From positions 298,099 to 362,098 of the forward strand of contig BCHH01000009.1 in assembly GCA_001599595.1 (NCBI GenBank): 64,000 bases of DNA, given 5' to 3'. The stretch's first letter is position 1. Every line of letters begins with the position of its first letter. This DNA comes from Beverwykella pulmonaria (taxonomy: Eukaryota > Ascomycota > Dothideomycetes > Pleosporales > Melanommataceae). Below are positions 1-11,605 of the stretch, one piece after another. Made by a program: the position numbers and the translations under genes. The notes below the pieces were generated by a model. It was not told where the DNA came from. It worked only from the letters and a program-made list of their open reading frames with translations, and ran no database searches.

Positions 1-1129
1 CCTGCAAAACAAAGAGGCGTCTTCCATCGTTGGACTCGATCGCAGGAACGCCGTGGACCGAGTAAAAGTTGTTCAGCACTCTAACACAGTCCGCTTGAGT
101 GAAGTATTCTGCAGGGGCCAGAGGTGACGGAACGGTCGGGGAGTGCACATGAGGACCGTTGGCAGGCACCCCATACGGCTGCTGGGCAACGCCGCGGGAG
201 AGGGCGCGAGGCGGACCAAAAGGGCCTTGAGCCTGCGGCGGTGTCCTACCAACGGGGGAACCATTCCGCAACCCATGGTGGATTTGGCGTGGCGATGGAT
301 AACCGAATGTTTGTTGATCGAACGATGGACTGCGAACCTGCGCTTGAACTGCCGCTGGAGATTGGGGTTGCAGTTGAACAATCGATGTTCTACGCTGATC
401 TGCAGCCTGCACATGGCTAATTGGAGCTGCCGTAGGTCCTTCCTGCCCGGTCCGAGGCCGGCTTCGTTTGTCTGCTTGTATCTCATTTGTCTCTGCGGGT
501 CTCTTAGATCCGGAAGCGGCTTCTCGTAGCCCGTCCATGAACGCCATATCAGACGAATGATACCGGGTCGAAGTGGACTCTTGGTCCGTGTTACCTTGTG
601 CGAAAGCGGGGTTGGTAGTAGTGTTCTCGGTCGTCGTATCAGGGCTGGGCGAAGGGGAGGGGAGGACCGCGTTCTGAGGAGGTATTGGAGAGGCATGTGT
701 TGTGGACACGACGTTGGCTAGCTGTGGCGAGGTCGAGTTTGACGGAGGATGTCTTTCTCGACTGAGTTCGACTGCTGCGCGCTCCCGCGGAGGTTGTGGG
801 GCCGCGAGATCTGCGGGGTAAGGATATTTGGGAGGCCGTCCGCGTCTGTGTTTGACAGCTGGAAGTGGAGCGGTGTGGTTGGCGGTACTCGACTCATTTG
901 CGGGCGTGGGAACTTGGGCATATGCATCTGGCTGAGGTGGGCGTGAGCTGTGGGTATCCACTCGCAACTCGGTCGGAAAGGGTGGATACGGGCCAGATTC
1001 GGTCGCCTGGTTGGGCGTCATCCACGGCTTCTGTCTCCCCCCCAAGCTTCCCAGCGCGCGGTTGAGCGTGTGTCGAGTTGCGACGGCTTCGGCCAGGTTG
1101 CGCGCATCTGCTCTTGGAGCGGGGGTCAT
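1..1129 (-). CDS. AT-hook protein, partial (C-terminus beyond left edge)
   Basis: The frame is open from an ATG at 1129-1127 to the window edge, about 376 codons, and stays open upstream to a TAG near 1573. A canonical AT-hook core, RRGRPPKYP, lies near residues 95-103, inside a long Pro/Ser/Gln/Thr-rich disordered region. A second basic patch, DKRSRPRTG, follows further on. The last residues visible, from about AEYFTQADCVRVLNNFYSVHG onward, look like the start of a folded domain. AT-hooks bind the minor groove of A/T-rich DNA, so a nuclear chromatin or transcription role is likely but inferred. The frame is missed by simple ORF calling because it has no stop in the window; a shorter overlapping minus-strand ORF at 73-696 is a shadow. 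The start could be further upstream if an intron exists. Specific function unknown. Confidence 0.7.
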   Translation of the reverse strand, partial: MTPAPRADARNLAEAVATRHTLNRALGSLGGRQKPWMTPNQATESGPYPPFPTELRVDTHSSRPPQPDAYAQVPTPANESSTANHTAPLPAVKHRRGRPPKYPYPADLAAPQPPRERAAVELSRERHPPSNSTSPQLANVVSTTHASPIPPQNAVLPSPSPSPDTTTENTTTNPAFAQGNTDQESTSTRYHSSDMAFMDGLREAASGSKRPAETNEIQADKRSRPRTGQEGPTAAPISHVQAADQRRTSIVQLQPQSPAAVQAQVRSPSFDQQTFGYPSPRQIHHGLRNGSPVGRTPPQAQGPFGPPRALSRGVAQQPYGVPANGPHVHSPTVPSPLAPAEYFTQADCVRVLNNFYSVHGVPAIESNDGRRLFVLQ

Positions 1130-2099
1130 GTTGGCGTTCTTGTCAGCACCGCTAGAGGGACCGCCGTCGCGGGGGTGTAGAGAGTGCGGGTTCCTGGCCG
1201 TGAAGTGAAGCCCTCGACCGATATCCACAGACGCAAGGGGTGCGGGGAGACCATGCTGGTACGGATGGCGACTGGACGGCAACAGAATGCGAGCGTGGCC
1301 TGCGGGACGAGACCTACGAGGCCATTGCAGAAGTCGGGCGCGAAAGGAGGGCTGAATGCGATTGTTCTCGTCAGATCTCAGGCGGGCGGGAGAGCGGGTG
1401 GGCGAGGATATCGTGTCGTGTGTCGTGAGGGCGAGGGCCGTTGGACGGAGGCAAAGAGGTGAGGTGCGCGTACTAGAGCCAAAGAGGAAGCGGTGAAGGA
1501 AAATGCGGTCACGGGACGGGCCTGGTCGACGGGCACTCTCTTCCCAGGTTTCTATTCGCTGCGGCGGCTATTGAGAGAGAACGAGCGACGTGCGGCGGCT
1601 CTTCGCGCACTCCCGCCTAATTAACGACATGTACGTACTAAATAGGGGACCATGGGCGTTGAGTGCCAGGCAATAATGGGCTGCATGAGTTAGTGGCTTC
1701 CGCTCCCAATCTGTCCCATTTGCTCTCCTCCAACCCCCAAGAGCGCCACGATACTCAAGAGCACTCCGAGGCCGCATCACCACCATCCTTTCAACTGCTA
1801 CACCTCCACACCGCCGCGACCAACGCACACACTGCACCCGATCCTCCTCTCCGTCCAGAGGCGCTGTCCATATCCTCATTTGGCGGGCTTCCCTTGTCCT
1901 CCGGCTTCCGAGTCAGGGCCGTTGTTGTCCTCCAGCGCTGTCCCACCAGTCCCGTCGCTGCCAGACCCGCAGCGCCACGTCTGGACAAGCCCGCGACTGC
2001 ATGATGATCATGAATGTCCTTTCTCGGTGGTAGTCGCCTCACCTTCCCTCGCACCTGCTTCCATTGCGCACACGGCTCCTTCCTTGCCCAGCTGCCACT
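1130..2099. promoter_or_regulatory. Divergent intergenic region between AT-hook gene and BOI-like gene
   Basis: About 970 bp between two start codons pointing in opposite directions. The half next to the BOI-like gene is C/T-rich, as in many fungal leaders. Short ORFs here (for example 1663-2004) have no recognisable protein features. It should hold both promoters and 5' leaders; no specific operator was identified. Confidence 0.4.
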
Positions 2100-5000
2100 A
2101 TGGCGTCAGGCACACACACTGAGTTTGCTCGACCTGGCGACGTGCTCTTCGTCGTGCGTAAGTACCCCCATCGTCGCACACCTACACGCTGCCTACCAGC
2201 CAATGCGGCCGCCATTGGTGGGATACGGGAGGGAGACATTGAGCTGACCCACCTTCTGCAGACGAATTCCAGGCTCGAAGTCCGGACGAGCTCAGTCTGG
2301 CACGTGGGGACCGCATCGAGTTGATCGAGCGCGACGATGACTTTGGCGATGGCTGGTTCCTGGGGAGAAACACAGAGAATGGCGATAGCGGGCTCTTTCC
2401 TGAAGGTATGCTCTCCCGCTCCACCCGAGCTACTCATCGCCGCTACGAGCCGTGTCATCTTGTTACATGCATCCGATTGTCCTGCTTCGTCGCACTGACC
2501 ACTGACTCAACTTCCAGTCTACACTCGACCTGCCCCCAAGCCAACCATCAGCGCTGCTGCTCTGCACCATCGCGGGCCTTCGCAAACGTCCACCCAGTCT
2601 TTGCAGCATGAACCCCAACCCGTCGACATCGGGACTGCCCCCTCCGAGCCGCCGACTACTCAACCTCTAGCTGCCTCAGACGCGCCCGCGCCCGCTCCCG
2701 TACCACCGCCCCAAGACACGGCTCTAGAATCACACACTGTCCCTCTACAAATCTCGGGTTCCAACGCGACTGCCCCACCTACTACTTCAAGCAGGACGTC
2801 CGCTCAAGCCACAGCGCCGAGGAGTCTCAGCATGACCCTAGGATCAGAATTGTCTAGAGACGAGGCACCCATAGGAAGTCCCGTCATGCACGAGACGCTG
2901 AGTGTCATAGATGAGCACATTACGGACATGAGCACCCCGCGTCACAGCATTGTCGGGAAGGATCTCAGAGGAAATGATTCAGGAAGCGAGTACAGTAGTC
3001 ACCACCGGCTCTCATACATCCACGGGCAAGAGACGGAGGATGAGGAGCAGAACGTACATACGGAACAAGAAGTCGCTAACTGGTCACCGGCGCGAGTGGC
3101 AGAGTACTTGGAAGACGTAGGCGTGGAGAAGAAGCATTGTGACATCTTCAAAGAGCAGGAAATAACTGGAGAAGTTCTACTTGGGATGGATCAGGCCACA
3201 ATCTTCCTGAAGGAATTCGAGTTGGGACCCGTTGGGCCGCGACTCCGAACTTGGTTAAAGATCAAGGCACTGCAGCAAGAAGTCAAAGCTGTAAAGGACG
3301 CTACAAATACCATAGCTGCTTTGGACGGATCCCAAGAGTCCACACCAGAACCAGCCAGGAACCGGGCTACTTCAATGAGCGCAGCTCTTCCACGCATCCC
3401 AAATCTAAGAGAGAGCCAAGGCACAAGAGCCAGTCCAACTAGACAGCTGCTCCCACGTGCAAATTCTACGGCAGGACACTCCCCAGGCCTGTTCATAGAA
3501 GCAACTTCGCCACTAGCACATGCAACGCCAGCTTCCCCTCCGCTAGGCACACCTACTCGTCCTTCTGCAGCGTCGGTCCGCAGCTTGGGTCACAATCGAA
3601 GGCATTCTTCAATTGATTATTCACAAAGTCCACCAACTCCAGGAAAATCGCAACCCCCAGTACCAACAACCCACAAGAAAACGCCATCATTTGACCGCAA
3701 CTGGTCAATGGGTCCGCCACAAAGGCCTACGCAAGAGCTTAAGAGGCCAGAGTCGTCGCATCATGGATATTCTACCAGTACTGACGGTACCGCGTTCGAT
3801 ATGTCTAACCGCGAGAATGGCATGAGTTCCATGTCTGGTATCGATCTTGATCGTGGCTACTTCTCTGGCAATGAGGTGGACAATCGCAAAGCAAGGAATG
3901 TGCTCCGGAAAAGAGACAGTCCTAATCACTCCCGGAATCCCAGCTATAGCACCGAAAGTGGGCGACGCGGTACATTTAATCGGCGGCACAGCAGAATGGG
4001 AAGCACTGACTCAGTGACCGAGTCACTTAGTCCTGTGTCTCCTGCTGCCAAGGCGTATTATGGTTCCAGTATCAAAAGCCATCGTACTTCAAGTACCTTC
4101 GACTTCGTGCGACCTTTGAAACCTATGAACGAAGCACCACCACCTACAGTTACCAGACTCGACTACGCAAACTCCCCTAGTATCGATGCCATCGCGAACT
4201 CACCACATATTCCAGGAAGTGAGACGTCTTCCACAGGCCGTGCATCACCCTCACCAGCAGCCCAAAGCCATTCGTATTCTTTCTTCAGTAAGAAATCACG
4301 GAGTACTGGTCTCCGAGCAATTTCGGACGCAATCACTGGAAACGAGAGAGCACACGCAGCTGCTGGGGAGACAATTACATCCTCACCCATTAAGGAATCC
4401 CCAGTGCAGTCACCCACACGTACAGGTTCCAGCACACCATCTGGCACTTCAGTGTCTAAGAGCTTCGATCTTGAGAGCCCAGACCTGAACAAACGGCTCA
4501 CTGGTAACTCTTCTTCAGCACTGAGTACGAAGAAGAAATCTAAGAAACATACCACGAGCGCCTACCTTCGAGGTCGTGTTGCAATCACCCCCCAAGAAGC
4601 CATGGTCGGCTGTGATTATAGCGGATGGATGAAGAAAAAATCCTCGAGCCTCATGACGACTTGGAAGACTCGGTTATTCGTTCTCCGCGGTCGACGTCTT
4701 TCCTACTACTATACTGAGTTTGATACGGAAGAGAAGGGTCTCATTGACATATCCTCTCATCGTGTGCTTCCAGCCAACAACGAAAAACTCACTGGTCTTC
4801 ACGCAACGATAACTCGGGCATCATCCTCTCCCTCGTCCCCTCAGAATGCCACCATTCCGACTGCTGCATCTGCCGAAAGCGCCGCTATTGGAGACGACAT
4901 GGCAGGCATGTTTATATTCAAGCTCGTTCCACCACGAGCCGGGCTTCAGAAAGGCGTGCAATTTACCAAGCCTCTTGTGCATTATTTCGCGGTCGATAAC

Positions 5001-5438
5001 ATCCAATTGGGACGCTTGTGGATGGCGGCACTGATGAAGGCTACAATCGATCGAGACGACTCGTTGTCAGTAAGCACGACGTACCAACAGAAGACTATTT
5101 CTCTCGAGAAGGCGCAAGCTATGCGACAACGTCCGCCAGCCCTCATGGACGACGATGATATTGAGACATTATCTGCAGAAATCGAGAGCAAGAAGAGTGA
5201 GAAGTCAAAAGAGAGCATACACGAAAGCGTCATCCCTGAGGAAGACGAGAAGCAAGGCCTTGCCATATCCGGTCTCGATGACGCGAAAGCACTCATGGAG
5301 TACGCTGAGAATGGCATCGAGCCACCGGCTCCAAAATTGCCAATGGTTGACGATACACCTAAATCACCCTCATCACCAAAAGCCGATCATAAAATAAATC
5401 CAAGCGTCACGCCCAGCCTGATTTCTCCCGTGGGATAG
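2100..5438 (+). CDS. BOI1/2-like polarity scaffold (SH3-SAM-PH)
   Basis: Three exons: 2100-2157, 2262-2405 and 2518-5438, giving 1040 aa. The phases agree and the introns start gtaagt and gtatgc. Exons 1-2 encode an SH3 domain (about residues 15-72) with ARSPDELSL, the acidic DDDFGDGWF and the closing LFPEVY. A SAM domain (about 253-320) starts NWSPARVAEYLEDVG, and a PH domain (about 765-905) starts YSGWMKKKSSSLMTTWKTR. The linkers are long, Ser/Pro-rich and probably phosphorylated. This order and length match yeast Boi1/Boi2, cortical scaffolds that bind Cdc42/Rho3 and the exocyst during polarised growth. In a mould, a role at the hyphal tip is the natural inference. The start was chosen because it places the SH3 fold in frame; the long uninterrupted ORF alone would miss the SH3 domain. 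Confidence 0.9.
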
Positions 5439-7022
5439 TTGCTTCTACCTTCATTCATAGACACATCCATTTCTTTTCGTAATTCCGTACATGCTTTAAT
5501 TCAGTCATTGTGAGCGGAGGAGGCGTTTTGCTCGCGGGTTGGATATGTGAGGGGAAGGTAATCCAAGGGGGAAGCCGTACTTGGCAGATGAAATTTCGAC
5601 CACTTTCCGTTCACATTTTTGTGTCAGTGTTTATTTTTCGAGGCGTGCATTAGGTCACGATGATGGATATGACATCGATCTATTCTTTTCTTGTTCATGA
5701 TCTCGACGGTCGCGTTGATGAAGGGACGGCTTGATTTCGGATTTTTATAAGTGGGCGGTCACGTGGTTGGTTTACTTTACCTGATACCTCATCTAATGCT
5801 GCCGCTAGCGCCCTTACTTGGTTAGGACAAGAAAGAGTTTATTTAGCTTTGTAATTTTATCTACCTATTTTTATGTTTATCCCTAAGGGCGCGTGGTGGG
5901 ACGCGGTACGTGGAGATGCTGTGTGGCCTGACCAGAGGTAAGGTGGACAGAGCTTTGTGGTAACTCGACTGTTGTTTCGAGAAATTTGGCTACAAGGCTT
6001 TGATTGTAACATTCATTCCGCTCCCCACACTGACGAGTGAACAGGCGAGAAAATACCCTACACACAAGAAACCAGCTCAGACTTATCCTTGCCTCACGCT
6101 CCACGCTCCACCCTCGCCCTACTTCCTGCCCGGTCTACTCCACGTCATCCAACTCTGCACACTCTGACACTGCATCCCCTCCTTCTCCGGGATCCCACTG
6201 TTGACAATCTTACACTTCCATTTCAACCCATTTGCCCGTCGCAAGTCTTCTTCCCTGTCCCTGCAAGTCTTTTCCTCGCGAGCTTTTCTCTGGTCTAGCG
6301 TCTCTGGGGCAGAAATAGGAAACTTGTGCATTTTTTGCGTTAAGACGATGATGGTGTCTGCGTCGGTGTAGACGAAGATAGAGAGGTGGGTGAGGGTGAG
6401 GATGGGAACGAGGCGTGAGGTCATTGGATGCGATGGTTGGGAGATTGGATCGATGGAGATGAATTGATGGACTTTGATCATGCAAATTTATATCCCAGTG
6501 TGGGGAAACCGGTGAGAAAACCCAGGATGCAGAAAAGTGCTGTCGTAGAGCTCTTACGCCCTTGCATACGGCTTTTTTCGCGCCCAGACGCGTCCATCCA
6601 TCCCTTGCTCGACTCTCGCGGTGCCGCGCTTCCAACCCCCTTCCCTATACTCGTCCTCCCTCGCCTCTGCTGTTCATCCCCTGTACTCTCACCGTGGAAT
6701 AAGTCGCGTACTCGGCGCTCACTACGTTACCCTCCCGGACAAAGACTTTACTTGAAAAGTTGTGATTGACGATTGTAAGTAGATAGAAAGGGTTTGCAGA
6801 AGTGGGACGGGAAGTGTTGGCAGCGTGTACCGGTTGATAGGGAGGTTTTGGGGATACAGAGGAGGTGATTGGAGAAGAGGTGGGGGTACTATTGTAAGGG
6901 AGGTAGAGACGAGATTAGAGGAAGAGAGTGAGGAAGAGAAGAGAAGAGAAGGTTAAGGAGTCGTGGCAAGCCCTCACAACTCAATTCACCACCACAACCT
7001 ACCACCTACCATTACAACTTCA
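5439..7022. other. Intergenic, no convincing gene
   Basis: The first few hundred bases should carry the 3' UTR of the BOI-like gene. Short ORFs occur on both strands. The most protein-like is a 120-codon minus-strand frame at 6481-6119 with a charged stretch (KAREEKTCRDREEDLRRANG), but it lacks any family signature. From 6840 to 6960 the plus strand becomes strongly G/A-rich. Confidence 0.3.
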
Positions 7023-7318
7023 GGTTCCAACATTCGTCCCACGAGCCAACCTCCAACTCCTAGACTAACTCCAACTTTCGCTCCACGAGCCAACCTACAA
7101 CCACCACCTATCTACACAGTCTCAGATTCCAACATTCGTCCCACTCACCCAATCCACACCAACAACGCACCACACCTTAAATCCCAAAATCCGTCCCACC
7201 CACTAACCTACAACCTTTAATTATTACTACGACTTCAGATTCTAACATTCGTTTCACAAACCAACCTAAACACAACGACCATCAACCTCACCTTGATTCC
7301 AACATTCGCCCCACCACC
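7023..7318 (+). repeat. Degenerate tandem repeat, period about 56 bp, roughly six units
   Basis: Units share the core TTCCAACATTCGTCCCAC followed by AGCCAACCT and an A/C-rich spacer. Recognisable cores begin near 7024, 7071 (ACTTTCG variant), 7126, 7186 (ATCCGTCCCAC variant), 7240 and 7296. Spacing is about 47-60 bp, mostly 56. The strand is almost free of G. It ends just before the ATG of the next ORF, so it probably lies in its promoter or leader. Confidence 0.6.
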
Positions 7319-7328
7319 GCCAACCAAC

Positions 7329-8189
7329 ATGTTCTCCAGCGACCGCACCCCACACCCCAAAAAATCCAAACTCACACCACCTACCACCCCACTCCGCTAT
7401 CTCAAATCCCCCTCTCGTCCTGTATCGCTCCGCACGCGCTCCACGCTCCGCGCCACATTCTTCCTCCTCACCCTCCTCATCCTCGTTTCTGTTCTGAATG
7501 AGGTGAGATGTGCGAGCTACGGGTGTCTGACACGTGTGGGGTTTCGGGAGGGGGAGTGGGTGGGGGGTGGGAGTGTGCTTCCACTAAAGATTGGGAGTGG
7601 GGATGATGAGGGTTTTAAAGAGAAGGTGGAGGATTGGAGAGAAGGGGAATTAGTAGAAGGGAAGGGAGAAATGGAGAGTGTGAGGGATGTTGCGGGAAAT
7701 GGACGATGGATTGACGATCCGGAGGCGCAGAGGCTAGAGGAGATTATCAAGGAGACTAAACCGCAGTTTCTTACCATCAGCGATGGGAAGGGTACTGAGG
7801 AGGTGAGTTCGAAAACGGGTGCTCATCCTCATCCCAACCTGCACACCGTCCCCCCACTTCAGAACGACATCGACTCTAACTCTCCTATCCCTCCGCAGAA
7901 GCCCAATTCTGCTGATAGAGAAAGCCCCACCCGGCCCAGCCACGAAGACGGTCCACCTAGAGATGAAATGGAAGGACATTTCAAGAAGGCGGGGCGTGGG
8001 GGTGTCATGGAGCAAGAAGAGGGCCAGGAGGATCCCATTCGCGTATCTGATCGTCACGGAGAGAAGAATGAGAGTAAAGTAGGTGGCGTCAGAGGTAGTA
8101 GTAGCGTGCCTGTTGGTAGTGAGGGCCGTGTGCCCAGGTTGGGCGGCATGGTTATGGGTGCGCTGGGGGAGATGGGTATGAAGAGGTAG
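7329..8189 (+). CDS. Hypothetical protein with one N-terminal membrane span
   Basis: Two probable exons: 7329-7802 and 7899-8189, 254 aa. The proposed intron 7803-7898 starts gtgagt, has ctctaac at 7875-7881 and ends ctccgcag. It is 96 nt long and lacks a stop, so unspliced reading would add 32 residues. After a basic Lys/Arg/Pro-rich N-terminus there is one hydrophobic segment (ATFFLLTLLILVSVL), then a Gly/Glu-rich, apparently disordered tail. No family recognised. The basic-inside pattern suggests a type II membrane protein. A 162-codon antisense ORF overlaps the 3' half (8222-7734), and the composition is biased, so this could still be a chance ORF. The splice-like intron is the best argument for a real gene. 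Confidence 0.45.
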   Translation: MFSSDRTPHPKKSKLTPPTTPLRYLKSPSRPVSLRTRSTLRATFFLLTLLILVSVLNEVRCASYGCLTRVGFREGEWVGGGSVLPLKIGSGDDEGFKEKVEDWREGELVEGKGEMESVRDVAGNGRWIDDPEAQRLEEIIKETKPQFLTISDGKGTEEVSSKTGAHPHPNLHTVPPLQNDIDSNSPIPPQKPNSADRESPTRPSHEDGPPRDEMEGHFKKAGRGGVMEQEEGQEDPIRVSDRHGEKNESKVGGVRGSSSVPVGSEGRVPRLGGMVMGALGEMGMKR

Positions 8190-8638
8190 AAAAGGACCGT
8201 TGTCGTGTTTGTTGTGTTGCAAGGTGTTTGTTTCTTTTGTACGGTCCGCGTGCCCCCAAAGCGGGGAGGCGTTCAGGGTATTTGGCTTAGGAATTGTGGT
8301 CGGAAAACGGGCGGGAGGCGCACCTGTTGGTCGATCTTGGGATAGAAATGCGCTAAATTAATGCTTTATTCCAACTTCACGTCTTCTCTTTCTACAACCT
8401 TGACGAGCGCTTAATCATGAAGAGGCGATGGTAATTGTGTGACAGAAAGAAATCGATTCTTTGTGTGAGCCCAAGATATCAGGGCGTATTGCTATGTTAT
8501 GTACAACTAGCGAGTGTTGGGCATCGCGCGCTTTTTTGCGCACTTTACTTTGGGGTATCTCTTTTCTAATGCTTTCATGCTGGAACGCTCAAAATATCCG
8601 ACTCCATGTACGCCACTACCTCCTGTTTCCCTGAATGG
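8190..8638. other. Intergenic, convergent 3' ends
   Basis: About 450 bp between the end of the hypothetical gene and the stop of the glycosyltransferase, which converge. No ORF or RNA gene is evident. Likely only 3' UTRs and terminators. Confidence 0.4.
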
Positions 8639-10085
8639 TTATCTCCGTTTGTTGTGAATGATGTTACCCTCCTGAGGGCTATACCAGTCCCTAACTCCAC
8701 ACTTGCTCTCTAGCTTCAGGAAGATCTCGTCGACCCTATCCAGCATCCAGCCAGAACGGGCTTTTTCTCGGGGTTTCGCATACCCGAGCCGGAACGAGTA
8801 GGATAGCGAACAGCTACCGGAGTCGTACAAGAACTGTACGCAGTCTTTCTTTTTCTCGCATACAGCGTGGCAGTGCTGGAAGGATTTCCATGCATTGCGT
8901 TCTGTTTCGTCAGCGAGGGTGCCGTGGTCGTGCGCATTGTACTCCTTGTCAGCTGACATGTTATCCCATTCCGTCAGTGATTGACGAATCTTAGGCCGCA
9001 CGTGCTCCATGAATATATCGCGGTGACGCAGTAGTACATCATGCTGACTACGGTCAGCGTTTAATAATATAACGTGCAGGGGGGGAACGTACTCTCTTAT
9101 ACCAATCCTGTTCGAACTTCCAAAGATCCTCAATCTCGCTGGGTGATACGTGATGTTGTGTCACGACAGGATAGCACCAGGCGTCGCGCTCGATTTTGTT
9201 CGTTGCAGGGTCCATGGTTGCTGGGGAGTCGGCTTGGAAGTGGGGGAATGCGCGATGCAGTGGCACTTTTACGTCCTCAAGGATCTTGCCGAGGGCGCAG
9301 TCGCCAACCCAGTGGCTGGCGGTGAAGTCTTCGTAATCCCGGATGCGGACGGAACGGTGTTCAGAGACTTTTCGCATTGCAGGGTTCGATAGAACGAATC
9401 CAGCGCCGCCATAGCCAAACTCGATGTCGTTGATATAGAGATGTTTGCCGATATAGTATGGCTTAGAAGCGTCGAAATTGGAGAGATACTCGAGAAGATT
9501 GTTCCAGCCAAGATAGGTGTCAGCCTCGATGAAGACATACCACTTGGCGTTTGGCATCTCTTGAAATGCAGAATCGATCATTGGGAGGAACTTCCACTTG
9601 TCGAGCGACCAGCCGGATTTGTCGGTGTTGAGGTAGTCGCCCTTGGAAGACCCGGATTGCGCAGTGATGACCTTTTGCCCCTCCAGGCCCTGCCTTCCAT
9701 GCTTTTTCAGATGTGAGTAGAGGTCGAAGTCCTTGTGCTCTTTCCGTGTCTTCTCACTGACGGCGCCCAAAACGTCATGCACCGCATGCCCGTCTATCGT
9801 TTCGTCCATGTCGGAAAATAAGGCAAAGTGAGGCACGCATCGTAACGTCGTTCGGAAGTGCACTGGCAGTTTCTCACGCGACTCAGTTGCTCCGGTCCGG
9901 AGTACCACCAGCACGTCATTGGCCAGCTCTGACTGCGAGCAGAAGATGCTCTCGTTCGGAAGCGCCGTGGGCTTCGTGTACCGCAAGAAAAAAGAAGGTG
10001 CACTAGCACTCGTAAAGATGTTGATGATGGAGACACTGAAAACGCAGCAGAAGATGAGCTGACATAGGGCAGTGCGGGGAGGCAT
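8639..10085 (-). CDS. GT31/DUF604-like glycosyltransferase, type II membrane protein
   Basis: Two exons: 10085-9093 and 9043-8639, with a 49-nt phase-0 intron (gtacgt ... gtcag), giving 465 aa. A hydrophobic N-terminal segment (LIFCCVFSVSIINIF) follows a short tail, as in Golgi type II glycosyltransferases. The core contains WYVFIEADTYLGWNNL, whose EAD stands in the position of the DxD metal site, and FGYGGAGFVLS, typical of the fringe/DUF604 group. The C-terminal exon holds several cysteines (QHCHAVCEKKKDCVQFLYDSGSC) resembling a PAN/apple-like fold. Predicted to transfer a sugar in the secretory pathway; donor and acceptor are unknown. Without the splice the protein would end in a short nonsense tail after WYKR. 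Confidence 0.85.
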
Positions 10086-11605
10086 GTTGTCACAGCGCCA
10101 GGCCAGGTGAAGGAAAGAAGGAAAGGCGGCGACGGCGACGGCGAAGATATCGCGTCAGCTAGCAAAAGAGGGTTGATGATAGATATCGCGGGGCCATCGA
10201 AACAGACGGCCGGCGGGTGAGACGATGAGACGAAGAGTGAGGTGGCGGTGCGAGAATGATGGAGTCGCAGCGATTTGTGAGTCTTACCATGCAGTCAGGA
10301 AGAAGGCTGAGTGCGGGTGTGACAAACTTAAAGCCCGAACAACGGGCCGGCGATCTTCATCTCTTCTTGCCAGGCAGGTCAACCCCAAGTTCCCGCGGTG
10401 CGTCGATCAGGACTGCGTCGGGAGGTAATGATCAGGCGGCCGCAGGTCGCCGGCAGCAGTTTCCATCGTCTACACGTGTTGCGGCCGCTGCGACGCGATG
10501 AACCATGGATGCGCTGCGAGGCCAGAGCAGGCAGAGCCGTGGCATGAAGAGCGACTGCCCGGCTGTGGTGAACATGGAGCTGTTGGTGTTTTGGCTCAAC
10601 GTCTATTTTCATGCCAGTGGGGGGACAGCCTCGCAGCAATGTGCGGCTTGGCGATGAGGTCACAGGGGCCTCCTTCCCAAAACGGGTGGCGCTACGTTTC
10701 TGCTTACCCTTCGCGCGCTCGCGTCGATCGACATTTTCGTGCCCCAACACCAGCTTTAGGTCCGTTGATCCCCCCATTCATCCGCGGTTCACGGTTAGCC
10801 AGGTACCGGCAAAAGTGAAGCATGTGCTCCATCGGGATATCGTGAATGCTATTCGCAATTACGCTGAAACAATGCGCCCATCACTTCGTGTCGAGGCTGG
10901 TGCGAAGCGGCCGCAAGGTCTTTGCCGGCCCACCTCAGGCGCCCGTCATTCTTCAACCACCTCTTCGCCCTGGGCCAAGTCTCCGCAGTCTCGGAGTGGT
11001 CACTGTACAACCCCATTGAATGGCGCAGTACCTACCTTGTCGCCTGCAGGGGGCTATTTTCGCAAGTCCCTCTTTAGCCGCATCACATGTCTTCATCAAT
11101 GGGGACTTTCCGACCAACGCAACTCCACGTCTCTGTTACCAATACAAATTTGCTATTCATTGTTGCTAGCTGCGTGTACATACGCTTCCAGCATGATATC
11201 CGTACATCGAACATCGCCGAACAAGCTTTCATAGTCACCGACGACATATCTGAGACTCTGAAAGTCATATTTCCTACACTTTACATTCTATATATACTTG
11301 CAGGAATCTTGCTATTTCAACCCTTTACACGAAATGCCGGAGCACGTTGTTGTTGACGGGATTCGTTTATCGGAAGAGTTTCAGATGTACGGCGGAATTT
11401 TGGGGCACCCAAAGGACTAGCCAAAACAGCGCACCTCATTCCTCAACCTATGTAGCAAACAGTCCCCTACGCTTTAGGCACTAGTTTTGCATCGCCTTCG
11501 AGAGACTCGCTCAGCAAACAACGGTGCGCGTTTCATGGCCACCGGAGACAGCTCTTCACCTTTGTCTAGGAACGACCACTTCGAGCCACTAACCTATTAA
11601 ACTGG
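10086..11605. other. Gene-poor region upstream of the glycosyltransferase
   Basis: This contains the glycosyltransferase promoter. Overlapping ORFs on both strands (largest 207 codons at 10611-11234) have no domain, a biased composition and no splice support, so I do not call them genes. Confidence 0.35.

Noticed and set aside
73..696. 207-codon minus-strand ORF
   Set aside because: It is in a different frame from the open AT-hook frame, has Arg/Pro-biased shadow composition and no domain.
10611..11234. 207-codon plus-strand ORF
   Set aside because: Low-quality residue mix, no domain, no splice or start support, and it overlaps other ORFs of similar quality.
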